A stretch of DNA of 32,031 bases from an uncultured Gemmiger sp. (GCA_934502625.1 CAKSUQ010000021.1:1-32031), one strand, 5' to 3'. Counted from the first letter of the stretch, positions 15,118 to 24,789 are shown. Numbers and translations: made by a program. The notes: a model not told the origin generated them from the letters alone.

Positions 15118-17081
15118 AGCTCGGCCTCCTTCTCGACGGGGAGCTGGTCGCGGTGGATGCCCTGCATCCGGTACATCGGCTTGGAAACCTCCGCCAGATC
15201 GTCATATTCCGGAATGACGCCGTCGACGGCGTCACACAGCCAGTCCATATGCGCGATCTGTTCAAGGTCAAGACCGTGATTGCCGCTGTTCTTCACGCTG
15301 CCGTCCTGCGCCGTGATGCGGCAGTGGAACGGATCAATCATGCCAGACGTCACACCGGTGCGCAGAATCCGGGCGAGGTGGTTCACGTCGGACGGCAGCT
15401 CGCGGCTGAGCAGTACGTCCATGACGCCGCTGTTCATGCCCCACCAGTAGTTGACGGCGCGGCCGTCGGTGCCGGATTTATCCCGCACCCAGCCGCCGTC
15501 CAATACGGTGCGGATGACGTTCTCGTAAAACTGCCCCCAGTGCCAGAACGGCGTGGCGAGATCCTGCAGCACGCCGCCGGGGCGCACGAGGAAGGTGCCG
15601 AACTCCCGCTGGGGGCGGTTCGGCATCGGCGCGTCGCGGCCGGAGATGACCGTGATGCCGTGCTGGGTAAAGGTCTGCAGCGGATCGGGCTGGTCGGGTA
15701 GGCACGTCCACAGCAGCTCAATGCGGGCGCGGGGGTTCACCATCCGCGCGCCGAGGGCGAAGGCGTTGATGTTCGCGGGCACACCGAAGCTGGGATAGTC
15801 GGCCACATAGCCGATGCGGTCGGTGCCAGCCATCGCCCCGGCAATCGCGCCGGTGATGAACTTGGCCTCGTACACGCGGGTGTAATAGGTGCGGATGCTG
15901 GCGTAGGGCATCTCCATTGAGCAGTTCAGGATGCGCACCTGCGGGTGCTTGACCGCCGCGCGTAAGGAAGCCCCCACCAGCTTGGGGCTGGTGGTAAAGA
16001 CGACGTCCGCGCCGTCGGCGATGGCCTGCTCGACCAGCGCATCGGCGTTCTCGCCGGGCACGGCGTTGAAGTAGGCGGAGGTCTCGACCTTGTCCTCGAA
16101 CACGGAATCCAGCTGGGTGCGGCCAAACTCGTGCTGGCTCGTCCACGCGCTTGTGGCAGGGGTGCGCTCGTGCACGAAGGCGACCTTCAGGTGGCTGGGC
16201 GTCGTGTGCTTGCCCGGCAGAATGCGGTCAAGCAGACCGGGCTGGGCAGGCTGGGCGGGTTTGTCGCTGACCTGCACGGGGTCGGCCTTCTGCAGTGCCA
16301 GCACGTCGTCCCACAAAGCGTCCAGCTTCTCGCTCAGCTCGCTGGGGCTCAGGCTGGCAAGTTCTTCTTTGGTGTAAACGCGCAGCAGCAGCAACAGCAC
16401 GTCGCCGACGGTGCATTGCAGCTTCGCGCCGCCGTGGGCGAGGAAGGCCTTCTGCACCCAGTTGTACAGCGAGAGCATCTCGACGCGGTCATCATCTGTC
16501 CATTTTTCGTCCGGCGCCTTGCCCAGAATCTTTTGCAGGCGGGCGTAGCTGCCGGGCTTGGTGAAGGTGAACAAATAGTTGTTCATGAGGGGATAATAGT
16601 GCATGAATTCGTAGTACATCCGCACGGCGGGGTCGTCGCTGTACTGCGGCACAATGCGGGTCACGTTGCCCAGAACGCTGCTGGCGTCGAAGTATTTCAG
16701 CACGCTGACCCGCTTATTGCCCTCCTGCACATAGAAGCGCCCCATGTACTCATAGCAGCGGATGGGGTCGCGGATGCCCTCATCCAAGTGCGCCATGCAG
16801 AGGCTCGTCCATTTGATGCCGAACTCAGTCTTGGCGTCCAGCAGGGGCATAAAGTTGGAGGCGAACGCCGACGTGCGGCCGGCGGTCTTGGTACCGACCA
16901 CGAAGCTCAGGGGAATATCCACCAGCCCCAGCGGGATCTGGTTCTCCACAGGGACGTTGCGCAGAATATCGTCCAGCACAGGCAGGAACGGCGATTGCCC
17001 GGCGATCATTTTTTCGCGGTAATCGCGCTGCCCCAGCCTTTGCGCCTTCTGGTACAATTCAATTCCATTGGTGCGGTTCAC
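15114..17081 (-). CDS. Cytosolic fusion of a ParB-like domain with a BMP-type ligand-binding domain
   Basis: 655 residues from a GTG at 17079-17081 that follows AAGGAGG by 9 nt; a TTG nine codons earlier overlaps that site and is rejected. Residues 49-131 look like a ParB/sulfiredoxin-type fold: a strand IPLGLVDIPLSFVVG, then GIRDPI, then GRFYVQEGNKRVSVLKYF, the position of the ParB GxRR-type box. A helical region (about 140-265) and a Pro/Gln linker (270-297) lead to a C-terminal half (about 298-640) similar to BMP/PnrA nucleoside-binding proteins (LKVAFVHE, ITGAIAGAMAGTDRIGYV). There is no signal peptide or lipobox, unlike true transporter-binding proteins. It probably senses a small ligand inside the cell. 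Function unknown. Confidence 0.72.
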   Translation of the reverse strand: MNRTNGIELYQKAQRLGQRDYREKMIAGQSPFLPVLDDILRNVPVENQIPLGLVDIPLSFVVGTKTAGRTSAFASNFMPLLDAKTEFGIKWTSLCMAHLDEGIRDPIRCYEYMGRFYVQEGNKRVSVLKYFDASSVLGNVTRIVPQYSDDPAVRMYYEFMHYYPLMNNYLFTFTKPGSYARLQKILGKAPDEKWTDDDRVEMLSLYNWVQKAFLAHGGAKLQCTVGDVLLLLLRVYTKEELASLSPSELSEKLDALWDDVLALQKADPVQVSDKPAQPAQPGLLDRILPGKHTTPSHLKVAFVHERTPATSAWTSQHEFGRTQLDSVFEDKVETSAYFNAVPGENADALVEQAIADGADVVFTTSPKLVGASLRAAVKHPQVRILNCSMEMPYASIRTYYTRVYEAKFITGAIAGAMAGTDRIGYVADYPSFGVPANINAFALGARMVNPRARIELLWTCLPDQPDPLQTFTQHGITVISGRDAPMPNRPQREFGTFLVRPGGVLQDLATPFWHWGQFYENVIRTVLDGGWVRDKSGTDGRAVNYWWGMNSGVMDVLLSRELPSDVNHLARILRTGVTSGMIDPFHCRITAQDGSVKNSGNHGLDLEQIAHMDWLCDAVDGVIPEYDDLAEVSKPMYRMQGIHRDQLPVEKEAEL

Positions 17082-17121
17082 GGCCTGTCGCCTCCTTGAT
17101 GTAGACAAAACTTACAAAAAC

Positions 17122-17150
17122 ATTATAGCACATCTGTGCGGAATATACAA
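17122..17150 (-). promoter_or_regulatory. Promoter of the ParB-like/BMP gene, with a palindrome in the spacer
   Basis: Minus strand: -10 TATAAT (17122-17127, perfect, with upstream TGC as an extended -10), 17-bp spacer, -35 TTGTAT (17145-17150, three of six). The spacer contains the perfect 12-bp palindrome GCACATCTGTGC at 17128-17139, a plausible repressor site. Confidence 0.6.
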
Positions 17151-17165
17151 AGAGTTTTGCGTCGG

Positions 17166-18464
17166 TCAGCCGGTATGTACGGCCTTGGGGTAGACGCGGT
17201 GCATCCGATCGTTGTCAAAATGCCCGTCGAGATACGTTTCCACGCTGTTCGTCGCGGGCACGCCGTTCAGGCGGTCGTTGTAGCGTACCAGCGCGGCAGA
17301 ACTGACGACCATGTCCACAGCCATAAAGAGGCACAGCACCCAGGTCAGCACCTTGCCGCCCCGGCGGGGCAGCGACTCGATCAGGTGCGAGATAGGCGGG
17401 TACAGCACCTTGAACCACGCCACGGCGGCAAAACCCCAGAAAAAGCAGTACAGCAGGTTGATGCGGCCGCCGAGATTGAACGGAATCGCGCTGTAGTCCC
17501 AGAACACCGCGCCGAAGACGACCTCGGTAAAGACGCTGCACAGGTACTCATACGCGCCGCCCAGCAGCGTGCCGGTGACAAACAGCCAGCTGGCGGACTT
17601 GTCCTTGTAGCGGTAAAGCAGCTGGGTGACGAGGGCAATGGCAAGCCCCCACACGATAGAGAACGGCCCCCAGACCACGCTGGAACGGCTCATCCAGACG
17701 CCGCCGACGATGCGGCAGAAGATCGTTTCGGTAATATCGCCGAGGAACGCGCCGATGAAAAACAGCAGCACGATCTTGTAGGGACTGCACCCTGCGGCAA
17801 AACCGGTGGCGCGGGCACGCTGCGGGCGGCGGAAGGACAGCGCGGGGTGTGCCTTCGCCATGCGGCGCTCGACGTGATCCAAGATCCACATGCCGCCGCG
17901 CACGGTCAGATTGGCAAGGCGGTTTTCGATGGCCTCGGCGGCAGGCCATCGGTAGCGCAGCCCCGCCATCGCCAGCAGTGTGCCGATCAAATCAACGGAC
18001 AGCAGCGCCAGCGACGCCCAAAGCAGCACGACCCAGACGCCGTGCGGCACAAGGGCAAAGACCGCCAGCAGCAGCGGGTTGCCCCACTTGAGCAGCACCA
18101 CGCCCAGCGCACCCCAAGTGGCCGATGCCCCCAGACAGATATACCCGTCCAGATTGAAGGGCATGGCGCTGTAATCCCACCAGCGGGTGTGGGTCGTCCA
18201 TTCCAGAATGTGCCCGCCGATCCACTCGACAACGGTGGCATAGACGGCGCTGAACACAAAGAGGAAGAACCAGCTATCCCGGCTGAGGTCGCGCAGTGCA
18301 AAGGTGATGACAAGCCCGCCGACGCCGTACAGGATGCAGAGCGGCCCGCTTAAAACGCCGCGATCCTGATACTTGCGGTGTACGGCGGCGGTGAATACGA
18401 CCTCGCCGACCCAGCCCAAAAACGAGTAGGCGAAGAAAAGAAAGGCAATCTGATAGAAGGTCAT
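17166..18464 (-). CDS. CmpB-type (PF06541-like) membrane protein with internal duplication
   Basis: 432 residues with many membrane helices. Two homologous halves are visible: WWDYSAMPFNLDG at 95-107 recurs as FWDYSAIPFNLGG at 321-333, and each half starts with a FLGW/FLGD-E motif (15-21, 240-246). Between them lies a basic cytosolic loop of about 60 residues (170-228). The family is annotated as putative ABC-transporter permease, but no ATPase is adjacent and transport is unproven. The ATG at 18462-18464 is 3 nt behind the queH stop, so the two are co-translated. Its partner, if any, is not identifiable here. Confidence 0.75.
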   Translation of the reverse strand: MTFYQIAFLFFAYSFLGWVGEVVFTAAVHRKYQDRGVLSGPLCILYGVGGLVITFALRDLSRDSWFFLFVFSAVYATVVEWIGGHILEWTTHTRWWDYSAMPFNLDGYICLGASATWGALGVVLLKWGNPLLLAVFALVPHGVWVVLLWASLALLSVDLIGTLLAMAGLRYRWPAAEAIENRLANLTVRGGMWILDHVERRMAKAHPALSFRRPQRARATGFAAGCSPYKIVLLFFIGAFLGDITETIFCRIVGGVWMSRSSVVWGPFSIVWGLAIALVTQLLYRYKDKSASWLFVTGTLLGGAYEYLCSVFTEVVFGAVFWDYSAIPFNLGGRINLLYCFFWGFAAVAWFKVLYPPISHLIESLPRRGGKVLTWVLCLFMAVDMVVSSAALVRYNDRLNGVPATNSVETYLDGHFDNDRMHRVYPKAVHTG

Positions 18465-18467
18465 AGC

Positions 18468-19103
18468 TTACTCCCCTGCTTTGGCGGCGGTCTGGGCTTC
18501 GCGCTCCTGCTTGCTGAAGAGGCAGCCGCAGTAATCCTGACGGTAGAGTCCGTACTCGGCGCTCAGCTGTAAGCTGCGCTTGTAGCCGTCCCTTTTGCGG
18601 AACTCGCTGGGCAGAAACGGCACGCCGTACTGCTGCCCCAGCTCCGTGCCGATGGCGTTCAGCCGCACGGGGTCTTTCATCGGGGAGATGGACAGCGTTG
18701 TGCAGTACCAGTCAAAGTCGTGCTCCGCCGCGTAGCGGGCGGCCTGTTCCAGCCGCAGCCGATAGCAGACGGTGCAGCGCGCACCCTTCTCCGGCTCGCG
18801 CTCCAGCCCCTTGACGGCGGTGTAGAACTCCTGCGGGTCGTAGGGCAGCTCGACGACCGGATAGTGGTAGCCCGCCTGCTCGACAAAGCGTTCCAGCTCG
18901 GCCTCGCGGCGGTGGTACTCCTCCGGTGGGTAGATGTTGGGGTTGTAGTACAAAATCGTCAGTGCGAAATGCTCGGCCAGCCGTTCCAGCGTCGCGCTCG
19001 AACACGGCGCACAGCAGGCATGCAGCAGCAGTTTGGGGCGGGTGTCACCCAGCGTGCGCAGGACTTTTTCCATTTCCAGCTGGTAGTTGATGCGGTTTGG
19101 CAT
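18468..19103 (-). CDS. queH: Epoxyqueuosine reductase QueH
   Basis: 211 residues. Catalyses the last step of queuosine tRNA modification, reducing epoxyqueuosine, and replaces the unrelated cobalamin-dependent QueG. All cysteines expected for its iron-sulfur and metal sites are present: HACCAPC (C30, C31, C34), ARCTVC (C110, C113) and YCGC (C192, C194). The conserved YNPNIYPPEEY segment and the TTLSISPMKD stretch are also there. The ATG at 19101-19103 has a GAGG site. It lies 12 nt behind the GT-C-like gene and just before the CmpB gene. No other queuosine gene is in the window, so precursor salvage or a distant locus must supply the pathway. Confidence 0.93.
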   Translation of the reverse strand: MPNRINYQLEMEKVLRTLGDTRPKLLLHACCAPCSSATLERLAEHFALTILYYNPNIYPPEEYHRREAELERFVEQAGYHYPVVELPYDPQEFYTAVKGLEREPEKGARCTVCYRLRLEQAARYAAEHDFDWYCTTLSISPMKDPVRLNAIGTELGQQYGVPFLPSEFRKRDGYKRSLQLSAEYGLYRQDYCGCLFSKQEREAQTAAKAGE

Positions 19104-19115
19104 GGGAAAACCTCG

Positions 19116-21470
19116 TTATTCGGCGATCACGGCGCGGCGCTTGCGGCGCTGGGCGGCGGCATAGCCGATGGTGCCCAGCAGCGTCACAGCCGAGACGGCC
19201 TCGAAGATACGCCAGAAGTCGGGCGCGTGGTACCAGACGCGGATCGTGCCGGTATAGTTGGCGGGGATCGTCAGCACAACGCGCTCGTTCTCGCCGCTCT
19301 GGATGGTGAAGGGCTGGCCGTTCTCGTCCTCGGCATAGTAGTTGCCGTAGTTGAAGATGGGCAGCGAAATGTCAGCCTCATCGCCGTCGTTCTGCACGGT
19401 GAGATAGGCCACGCCCTGCTTCTTTTCGTAGCTGACGAGGTGCAGGTCATCGCTGCCCGGTTTGGGCTGCGCCCAGATCGTCTCGTAGCCGCTGGTGCCG
19501 TCGATGAGGTACTCGCCGACGCCGATGGAGTTGGACGGCATGACTGTGGCAAAAACGTTCCAGCTCTGCTCGCCCTGACCGAGGAGCATCTGGGTCTGCA
19601 TCATACCGGCCATCAGCAGCGCCGCGCTGCCCAGCACGACGGCGGCGACGGTGGCAAGGCGACGGTCGCGGTCAGCCAGCAGCCGGACGGCCATCAAAAT
19701 CGCAAGGACAAGCAGCACCGATGCCAGCGACAGGAAGCGCCACGGGTACTGGAACAGCCCCGCCAGCTTGCCCGCCGTGCGGCCAAAATAGCTTTGCACA
19801 TAGTCCCACGGGAAGATGTGTGAAGCCAGCAAAATCGTCAGCGCAAAGAAGCCGCTGGCCGTGTACAGGATCGTGAAGGTGCGGCTCTTGGTGCTGCGCC
19901 GGGCGAACAGCTGGCTGACGACCAGCGCAAGCCCGATGACGAGCGGCAGACCCAGCGAGAGGGTCATGTCGGGGTTCGTGCCCGCGTCCGCGCCCGCGAA
20001 GCCGGGGCCGAACGGGCTGAGCAGCTGCATGAGGTACAGCCCTTGGAACTGGATCTTGCCGATGAGGGGGCCGTTTACCATGAATGGAATGGACGACGTC
20101 GACAGGAAGAACGGGAAGAGATACCACGCACTCAGCCCCACGGCCAGCAGCGCGGCCTTGACCCACGCCAGCAGCCGCGCGGGGCGCAGCGTCTCGCGCA
20201 GGCGCAGCACGCAGAAGATGATCAGCAGCAGCGCTGTCAATTCGCAGGAGAGCAGGTGGCTCTGCACCATGGCCGCCATGCCCAGCGCCATCGGCAGCCA
20301 GTCGGCAAAGCGGGGCTTTTCCTTCGTGTACATGTTGTACAGACCCAGCAGCACCAGCGGAAAGAAGGTCATGGCCGTGTGCTCACCGGCCGCAGCACGG
20401 GTGTAGACGCAGACCAGACGGTAGCACGCCAGCGTGTAGAGCAGTGCGCCCAGCACGCCGAGACGGCGGCTCTCGCTGATTTTAGAAAAGCTGAAATAGG
20501 CGATCAGGCAGGTCGCCAGCGTGACGGCGAAGAGGTAAATCTGGTAGCAGGTGCGCAGCGGCAGCCACAGGTTGTACAGCAGCGCGGGCAAAAGCAGGAA
20601 CAGCTCGCAGTAGCACAGCGGGTTCGCGTAGCCGTAGTTGTTCAGCGTGGTGGTGGTGAACCGCACCGGGAACTGCCCGTAGGACATCTCCGCTGCCATG
20701 GCGGAGATGCGCTGCAGGTGGTAATCCAAATCGTGGCCGAAGTAGAGATAGTTACTGAACAGCGGCAGGCAGGCAAAGGCCGTGATGCCGGCCAGCACCA
20801 GCGGCAGACGCAGCGCCTTGCAGCGCGCCCTCCCCTGCGGGGTCAGACGGGCAAAGAAGATCAGCAGCAGCGCGTCCGCAAAAACGAACGCCGCCAGCCA
20901 GCACAGCAGTCGGGTCAGGCGGTAGATGGGCTGCTCGACCAAGGTGATGGAGTAGAGATACAGCTGCCCCTGACCGTTGTAGGTCAGTTTTGCGGTCAAA
21001 TCCTGCATCCGCGCGCCGTACCCGACCCAAAGGCGGGTCGTCTGGCTGCGGTGGCAGTCGTCGAGCCGCAGCGAGTCGAACGACACCGCCGACGGCACCA
21101 TGCTGCTGGAAAAGGTCAGCGACCCGGCGGAGTGCAGCATGCTGAAGGTCGGCACGTCGGGCGTCTCGCAGGAGAAATACCGGACGGTGACCTCATACGC
21201 GCCGCTGCGCAGGGTCTGCCCGTTCGTCGCAAAGGTGACGGCGGTAGGCGTCGCAACGGCAGCAGATTCGGTCTGATCCCACACACGCAGGCCGTCGTCG
21301 TCCAGCTCGGCGATCTCGGTGTGGTCGTTTGTGAAATCGGTGGGCGTTAAGGCCAGCTTGAACGGCGCACCGAACAGATTCGCGATGAGCGAGACGAGCA
21401 CAACCAGCTCGGCCGCCAGCAGCACGCCGAACAGCTTGTTGCGCCGCAGAAAATCGGAGAAGTTTTTCAT
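19116..21470 (-). CDS. Large GT-C-like / YfhO-related membrane protein
   Basis: 784 residues from the ATG at 21468-21470, which follows GAGGTG; a TTG four codons earlier overlaps the site. The order is one N-terminal helix (14-33), an exposed beta-rich domain (about 40-175), about ten further membrane helices, a C-terminal exposed domain (about 640-745), a last helix and a basic tail. The sequence HDLDYHLQRI (246-255), then YGQFPVRF, sits in the first large external loop. This is the signature of the 6-pyruvoyl-tetrahydropterin-synthase-related membrane family, which has a glycosyltransferase-C fold. It probably transfers sugars from a lipid carrier at the cell surface; donor and acceptor are unknown. 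Confidence 0.75.
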   Translation of the reverse strand: MKNFSDFLRRNKLFGVLLAAELVVLVSLIANLFGAPFKLALTPTDFTNDHTEIAELDDDGLRVWDQTESAAVATPTAVTFATNGQTLRSGAYEVTVRYFSCETPDVPTFSMLHSAGSLTFSSSMVPSAVSFDSLRLDDCHRSQTTRLWVGYGARMQDLTAKLTYNGQGQLYLYSITLVEQPIYRLTRLLCWLAAFVFADALLLIFFARLTPQGRARCKALRLPLVLAGITAFACLPLFSNYLYFGHDLDYHLQRISAMAAEMSYGQFPVRFTTTTLNNYGYANPLCYCELFLLLPALLYNLWLPLRTCYQIYLFAVTLATCLIAYFSFSKISESRRLGVLGALLYTLACYRLVCVYTRAAAGEHTAMTFFPLVLLGLYNMYTKEKPRFADWLPMALGMAAMVQSHLLSCELTALLLIIFCVLRLRETLRPARLLAWVKAALLAVGLSAWYLFPFFLSTSSIPFMVNGPLIGKIQFQGLYLMQLLSPFGPGFAGADAGTNPDMTLSLGLPLVIGLALVVSQLFARRSTKSRTFTILYTASGFFALTILLASHIFPWDYVQSYFGRTAGKLAGLFQYPWRFLSLASVLLVLAILMAVRLLADRDRRLATVAAVVLGSAALLMAGMMQTQMLLGQGEQSWNVFATVMPSNSIGVGEYLIDGTSGYETIWAQPKPGSDDLHLVSYEKKQGVAYLTVQNDGDEADISLPIFNYGNYYAEDENGQPFTIQSGENERVVLTIPANYTGTIRVWYHAPDFWRIFEAVSAVTLLGTIGYAAAQRRKRRAVIAE

Positions 21471-21519
21471 TATACACCTCAAAACCGGGTCTTTCCCCCG
21501 CAGGGGTCATACACATTTT

Positions 21520-21548
21520 AGTATAACACAAAGCCCCGCCGTGCGCAA
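21520..21548 (-). promoter_or_regulatory. Candidate promoter of the GT-C-like gene, embedded in the upstream terminator
   Basis: Minus strand: -35 TTGCGC (21543-21548), 17 bp, -10 TATACT (21520-21525). The TTG is the hairpin loop of the PTS terminator, and the spacer is its 3' arm plus T-run. Confidence 0.45.
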
Positions 21549-21561
21549 CGCACAGCGGGGC
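21521..21561 (-). terminator. Terminator of the PTS gene
   Basis: Thirteen-base-pair stem with one G-U pair (21533-21561), 3-nt loop TTG on the minus strand, then TTTGTGTT. It overlaps the next gene's candidate promoter. Confidence 0.8.
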
Positions 21562-21589
21562 AGATTGCAAAAGAATGCGGCGGAAAATT

Positions 21590-23467
21590 TCAGTGCTTCA
21601 GCGGCTTTTTCAGGATGCCCAGCAGCGTGGTCGTCAGCAGGCTGCCGCAGGCCAGCGCGGTCAGAAAGCCCAGCGGGTTATTTATGACCGGCAGCAGGAA
21701 CAGCCCGCCGTGGGGCGCGGGGCAGCCGCAGTTAAACAGCACGGCCAAGAAACCGGCCAGTGTGCTGCCCGCCATGCAGGCCGGGGCGGTGCGCAGGGGA
21801 TCTTTCAGCGCGAAGGGCAGCGCCCCCTCGGTCACGAAGGATGCGCCCATCAGCAGGTTTTGCGGCACGGTGCGGCGCTCCGTCTGTGTGAAACGCGTCG
21901 GGAACAGCAGACAGGCCAGCGCCACACCGATGGGCGGGATCATGCCGCCTGCCATGACCGCCGCCATGATGTCGTACTGCTCACTGACAAGCGCCAGTGT
22001 GCCGGTGACGTAGGCGGCCTTGTTCAGCGGGCCGCCATAGTCGGTCGCCATCAGCAAGCCGAGCAGTGCGCCCAGCACAAGGCGGCTGCCGCCCCGCATA
22101 CCGGAAAGATGGATGGACAGCCAGTTGTTGAACCGCCCCAGCGGCGGGTTGACGAACATAACCATCACGGTGCCGACGAACAGCAGGCTCAGCAGCGGGA
22201 TGAGCAGCCCGTTTTTGAAGTAGTCCAGCTCCTGCGGAATGCGGCGGAACAGGAAGTTCAGCCCGCGGATCACTATGCCCGCCGCGAAACCCGCGACCAG
22301 CGCACCCCAGAACCCGCTGGAGATCCAGCTGAGCTGGGTCGCGGTCGTCGTGCCCATCTGGGCGAGATAGCCGCCCATCAGGCCGGGCATGAATGCCGCG
22401 CGGTCGCCGATGCTGTAGGCGATAAAGGCCGCCAGCACCGGGTATATCAGCTTGAAGGCCGTGTTGCCGATGTTTGTCAGCATCGTCGATGTGCTGCTGG
22501 TGCCGAAAATGTGCTGCAGCATCATAGCCAGCGCCAGCATGACGCCGCCCGCCACCACAAAGGGCAGCATGTAGGAGATGCCGTTCATCAGGTGGCCGTA
22601 GTATTCGCGGCCAAGCTCGCGCCAGTCGCTTGTGCGGAAGGCGTTGCCGCCGCGATAGACAGCCGTCCGGTTGGAGACGGCCTTGTCCAGCACCTTGTCT
22701 GCATTGCGCACGGCCTCGCCCGCCGAGACGGAGACAAGCCGCTTGCCGACGAACCGCGCCAGCGAGACGGTGCGGTCGGACGCCACGATGATGCACTCGG
22801 CGTCGCGAATCTCGTCCTCGGTCAGCTCATTGCTGACGCCCACCGCGCCGTTTGTCTCGATTTTGATGGAAATATCGCGCGCTTGCGCGGCTTTTTGCAG
22901 CGCCTCGGCGGCAAGATAAGTGTGGGCGATGCCGGTGGGGCAGGCCGTGACCGCCAGCAGGCGGTAGGTTGCGTTTGCGGGCGGCGGGGGTTCGGCGGGT
23001 GCCTCGGCGTCCTGTGCCTCGCGGTCAAAGATGGCTTGGCAGAACTGCTCCGGCGTGTCGCTGCGGCGCAGCTTCGTGCAGAAGGCCTCGTCGAGGAAAA
23101 GCGTTGCCAGCTCAGCCAGCACCTGCACGTGCAGGTCGGCAGCCTCGGCAGGCGCGGCGATCAGCACCAGCATCTGCAGCGGTACACCGTCGGGGGTGTC
23201 GCAGGCCAGCGGCGGGTCAAGCGTCAGCGCGGCCAGCTGCAACTGCTGCACCGCTGTGCTCTTGGCGTGGGGAATTGCCAGCCCGTTGCCGACGCAGACG
23301 CCGCCCAGCGCCAGCCGCGCCTGCACGTCCGCCGCAAAGACGGCGTCATCGGTCAGCCCGCCGGATGCGGTCAGCATTGCGACAAGCTGCGCGGCGGCGT
23401 CCTCCAAGGACGTCGCCTGCTGGTGCAGCGCGACACAGCTGGGCTGCAGATAGTTGGCAATGTGCAT
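21590..23467 (-). CDS. Fructose-type PTS transporter, EIIABC in one chain
   Basis: 625 residues from the ATG at 23465-23467, behind GGAGGGG; a TTG seven codons earlier is rejected. Domain order: EIIA (1-150, phospho-His H67 in LAIPHAKS), a Pro/Ala linker (155-165), EIIB (168-270, phospho-Cys C176 in TACPTGIAHTYLAAEAL), and EIIC with about eight to ten membrane helices (285 to end, including GGMIPPIGVALA). It takes up and phosphorylates fructose or a related sugar using phosphate from HPr. Usual partners fruK and fruR are absent, so sugar identity is not supported by context. It follows the ABC ATPase gene after a terminator and has its own weak candidate promoter. Confidence 0.9.
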   Translation of the reverse strand: MHIANYLQPSCVALHQQATSLEDAAAQLVAMLTASGGLTDDAVFAADVQARLALGGVCVGNGLAIPHAKSTAVQQLQLAALTLDPPLACDTPDGVPLQMLVLIAAPAEAADLHVQVLAELATLFLDEAFCTKLRRSDTPEQFCQAIFDREAQDAEAPAEPPPPANATYRLLAVTACPTGIAHTYLAAEALQKAAQARDISIKIETNGAVGVSNELTEDEIRDAECIIVASDRTVSLARFVGKRLVSVSAGEAVRNADKVLDKAVSNRTAVYRGGNAFRTSDWRELGREYYGHLMNGISYMLPFVVAGGVMLALAMMLQHIFGTSSTSTMLTNIGNTAFKLIYPVLAAFIAYSIGDRAAFMPGLMGGYLAQMGTTTATQLSWISSGFWGALVAGFAAGIVIRGLNFLFRRIPQELDYFKNGLLIPLLSLLFVGTVMVMFVNPPLGRFNNWLSIHLSGMRGGSRLVLGALLGLLMATDYGGPLNKAAYVTGTLALVSEQYDIMAAVMAGGMIPPIGVALACLLFPTRFTQTERRTVPQNLLMGASFVTEGALPFALKDPLRTAPACMAGSTLAGFLAVLFNCGCPAPHGGLFLLPVINNPLGFLTALACGSLLTTTLLGILKKPLKH

Positions 23468-23491
23468 GGTTTCCCCTCCGTTCGACAAACC

Positions 23492-23520
23492 GCGTTACCA
23501 AAAAAGCGGTTCCGCCGCAA
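23492..23520 (-). promoter_or_regulatory. Weak candidate promoter of the PTS gene inside the upstream terminator
   Basis: Minus strand: -35 TTGCGG (23515-23520), which is exactly the 6-nt loop of the terminator, a 17-bp spacer made of its 3' arm and T-run, and -10 TAACGC (23492-23497) with TGG before it (extended -10). The -10 itself is poor. Confidence 0.3.
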
Positions 23521-23531
23521 CGGAACCGCTT
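23500..23531 (-). terminator. Terminator of the sugar ABC ATPase gene
   Basis: Eleven-base-pair perfect stem AAGCGGTTCCG (23504-23514) with CGGAACCGCTT (23521-23531), loop of 6, followed on the minus strand by TTTTTT. Confidence 0.92.
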
Positions 23532-23547
23532 ACGAAAAGCGAATGAA

Positions 23548-24660
<1,113 letters not shown>

Positions 24661-24719
24661 AATGCTCATCCTCCATAATATTCAGTGGTATTTAGCCCAT
24701 GTAGAGGGGGCTGTTTCTG

Positions 24720-24748
24720 TTGACATGACTATAATAACAGGTTATAAT
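24720..24748 (+). promoter_or_regulatory. Perfect-consensus promoter of the AraC gene at 24790
   Basis: TTGACA (24720-24725), exactly 17 bp, TATAAT (24743-24748): all twelve consensus bases match. Such strength for a regulator gene suggests it is held down by a bound protein; see the palindrome at 24749. Confidence 0.8.
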
Positions 24749-24759
24749 CTATTTGAAAA
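24731..24759 (-). promoter_or_regulatory. Candidate promoter of the sugar ABC ATPase gene
   Basis: Minus strand: -35 TTTTCA (24754-24759, four of six), 17 bp, -10 TATTAT (24731-24736, five of six). It overlaps the opposing AraC promoter almost entirely, so the two polymerases would compete. Confidence 0.5.
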
Positions 24760-24762
24760 TAG
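24749..24762. promoter_or_regulatory. Palindrome between the divergent AraC and ABC promoters
   Basis: CTATTT-GA-AAATAG is a perfect 6+6 inverted repeat. It starts directly after the AraC -10 box and covers the ABC -35 box, so one bound protein could block both promoters. AraC proteins more often bind direct repeats, so the binder may be another regulator. Confidence 0.4.
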
Positions 24763-24789
24763 CATTTTATTGATATAGAGGTGTCGAAA

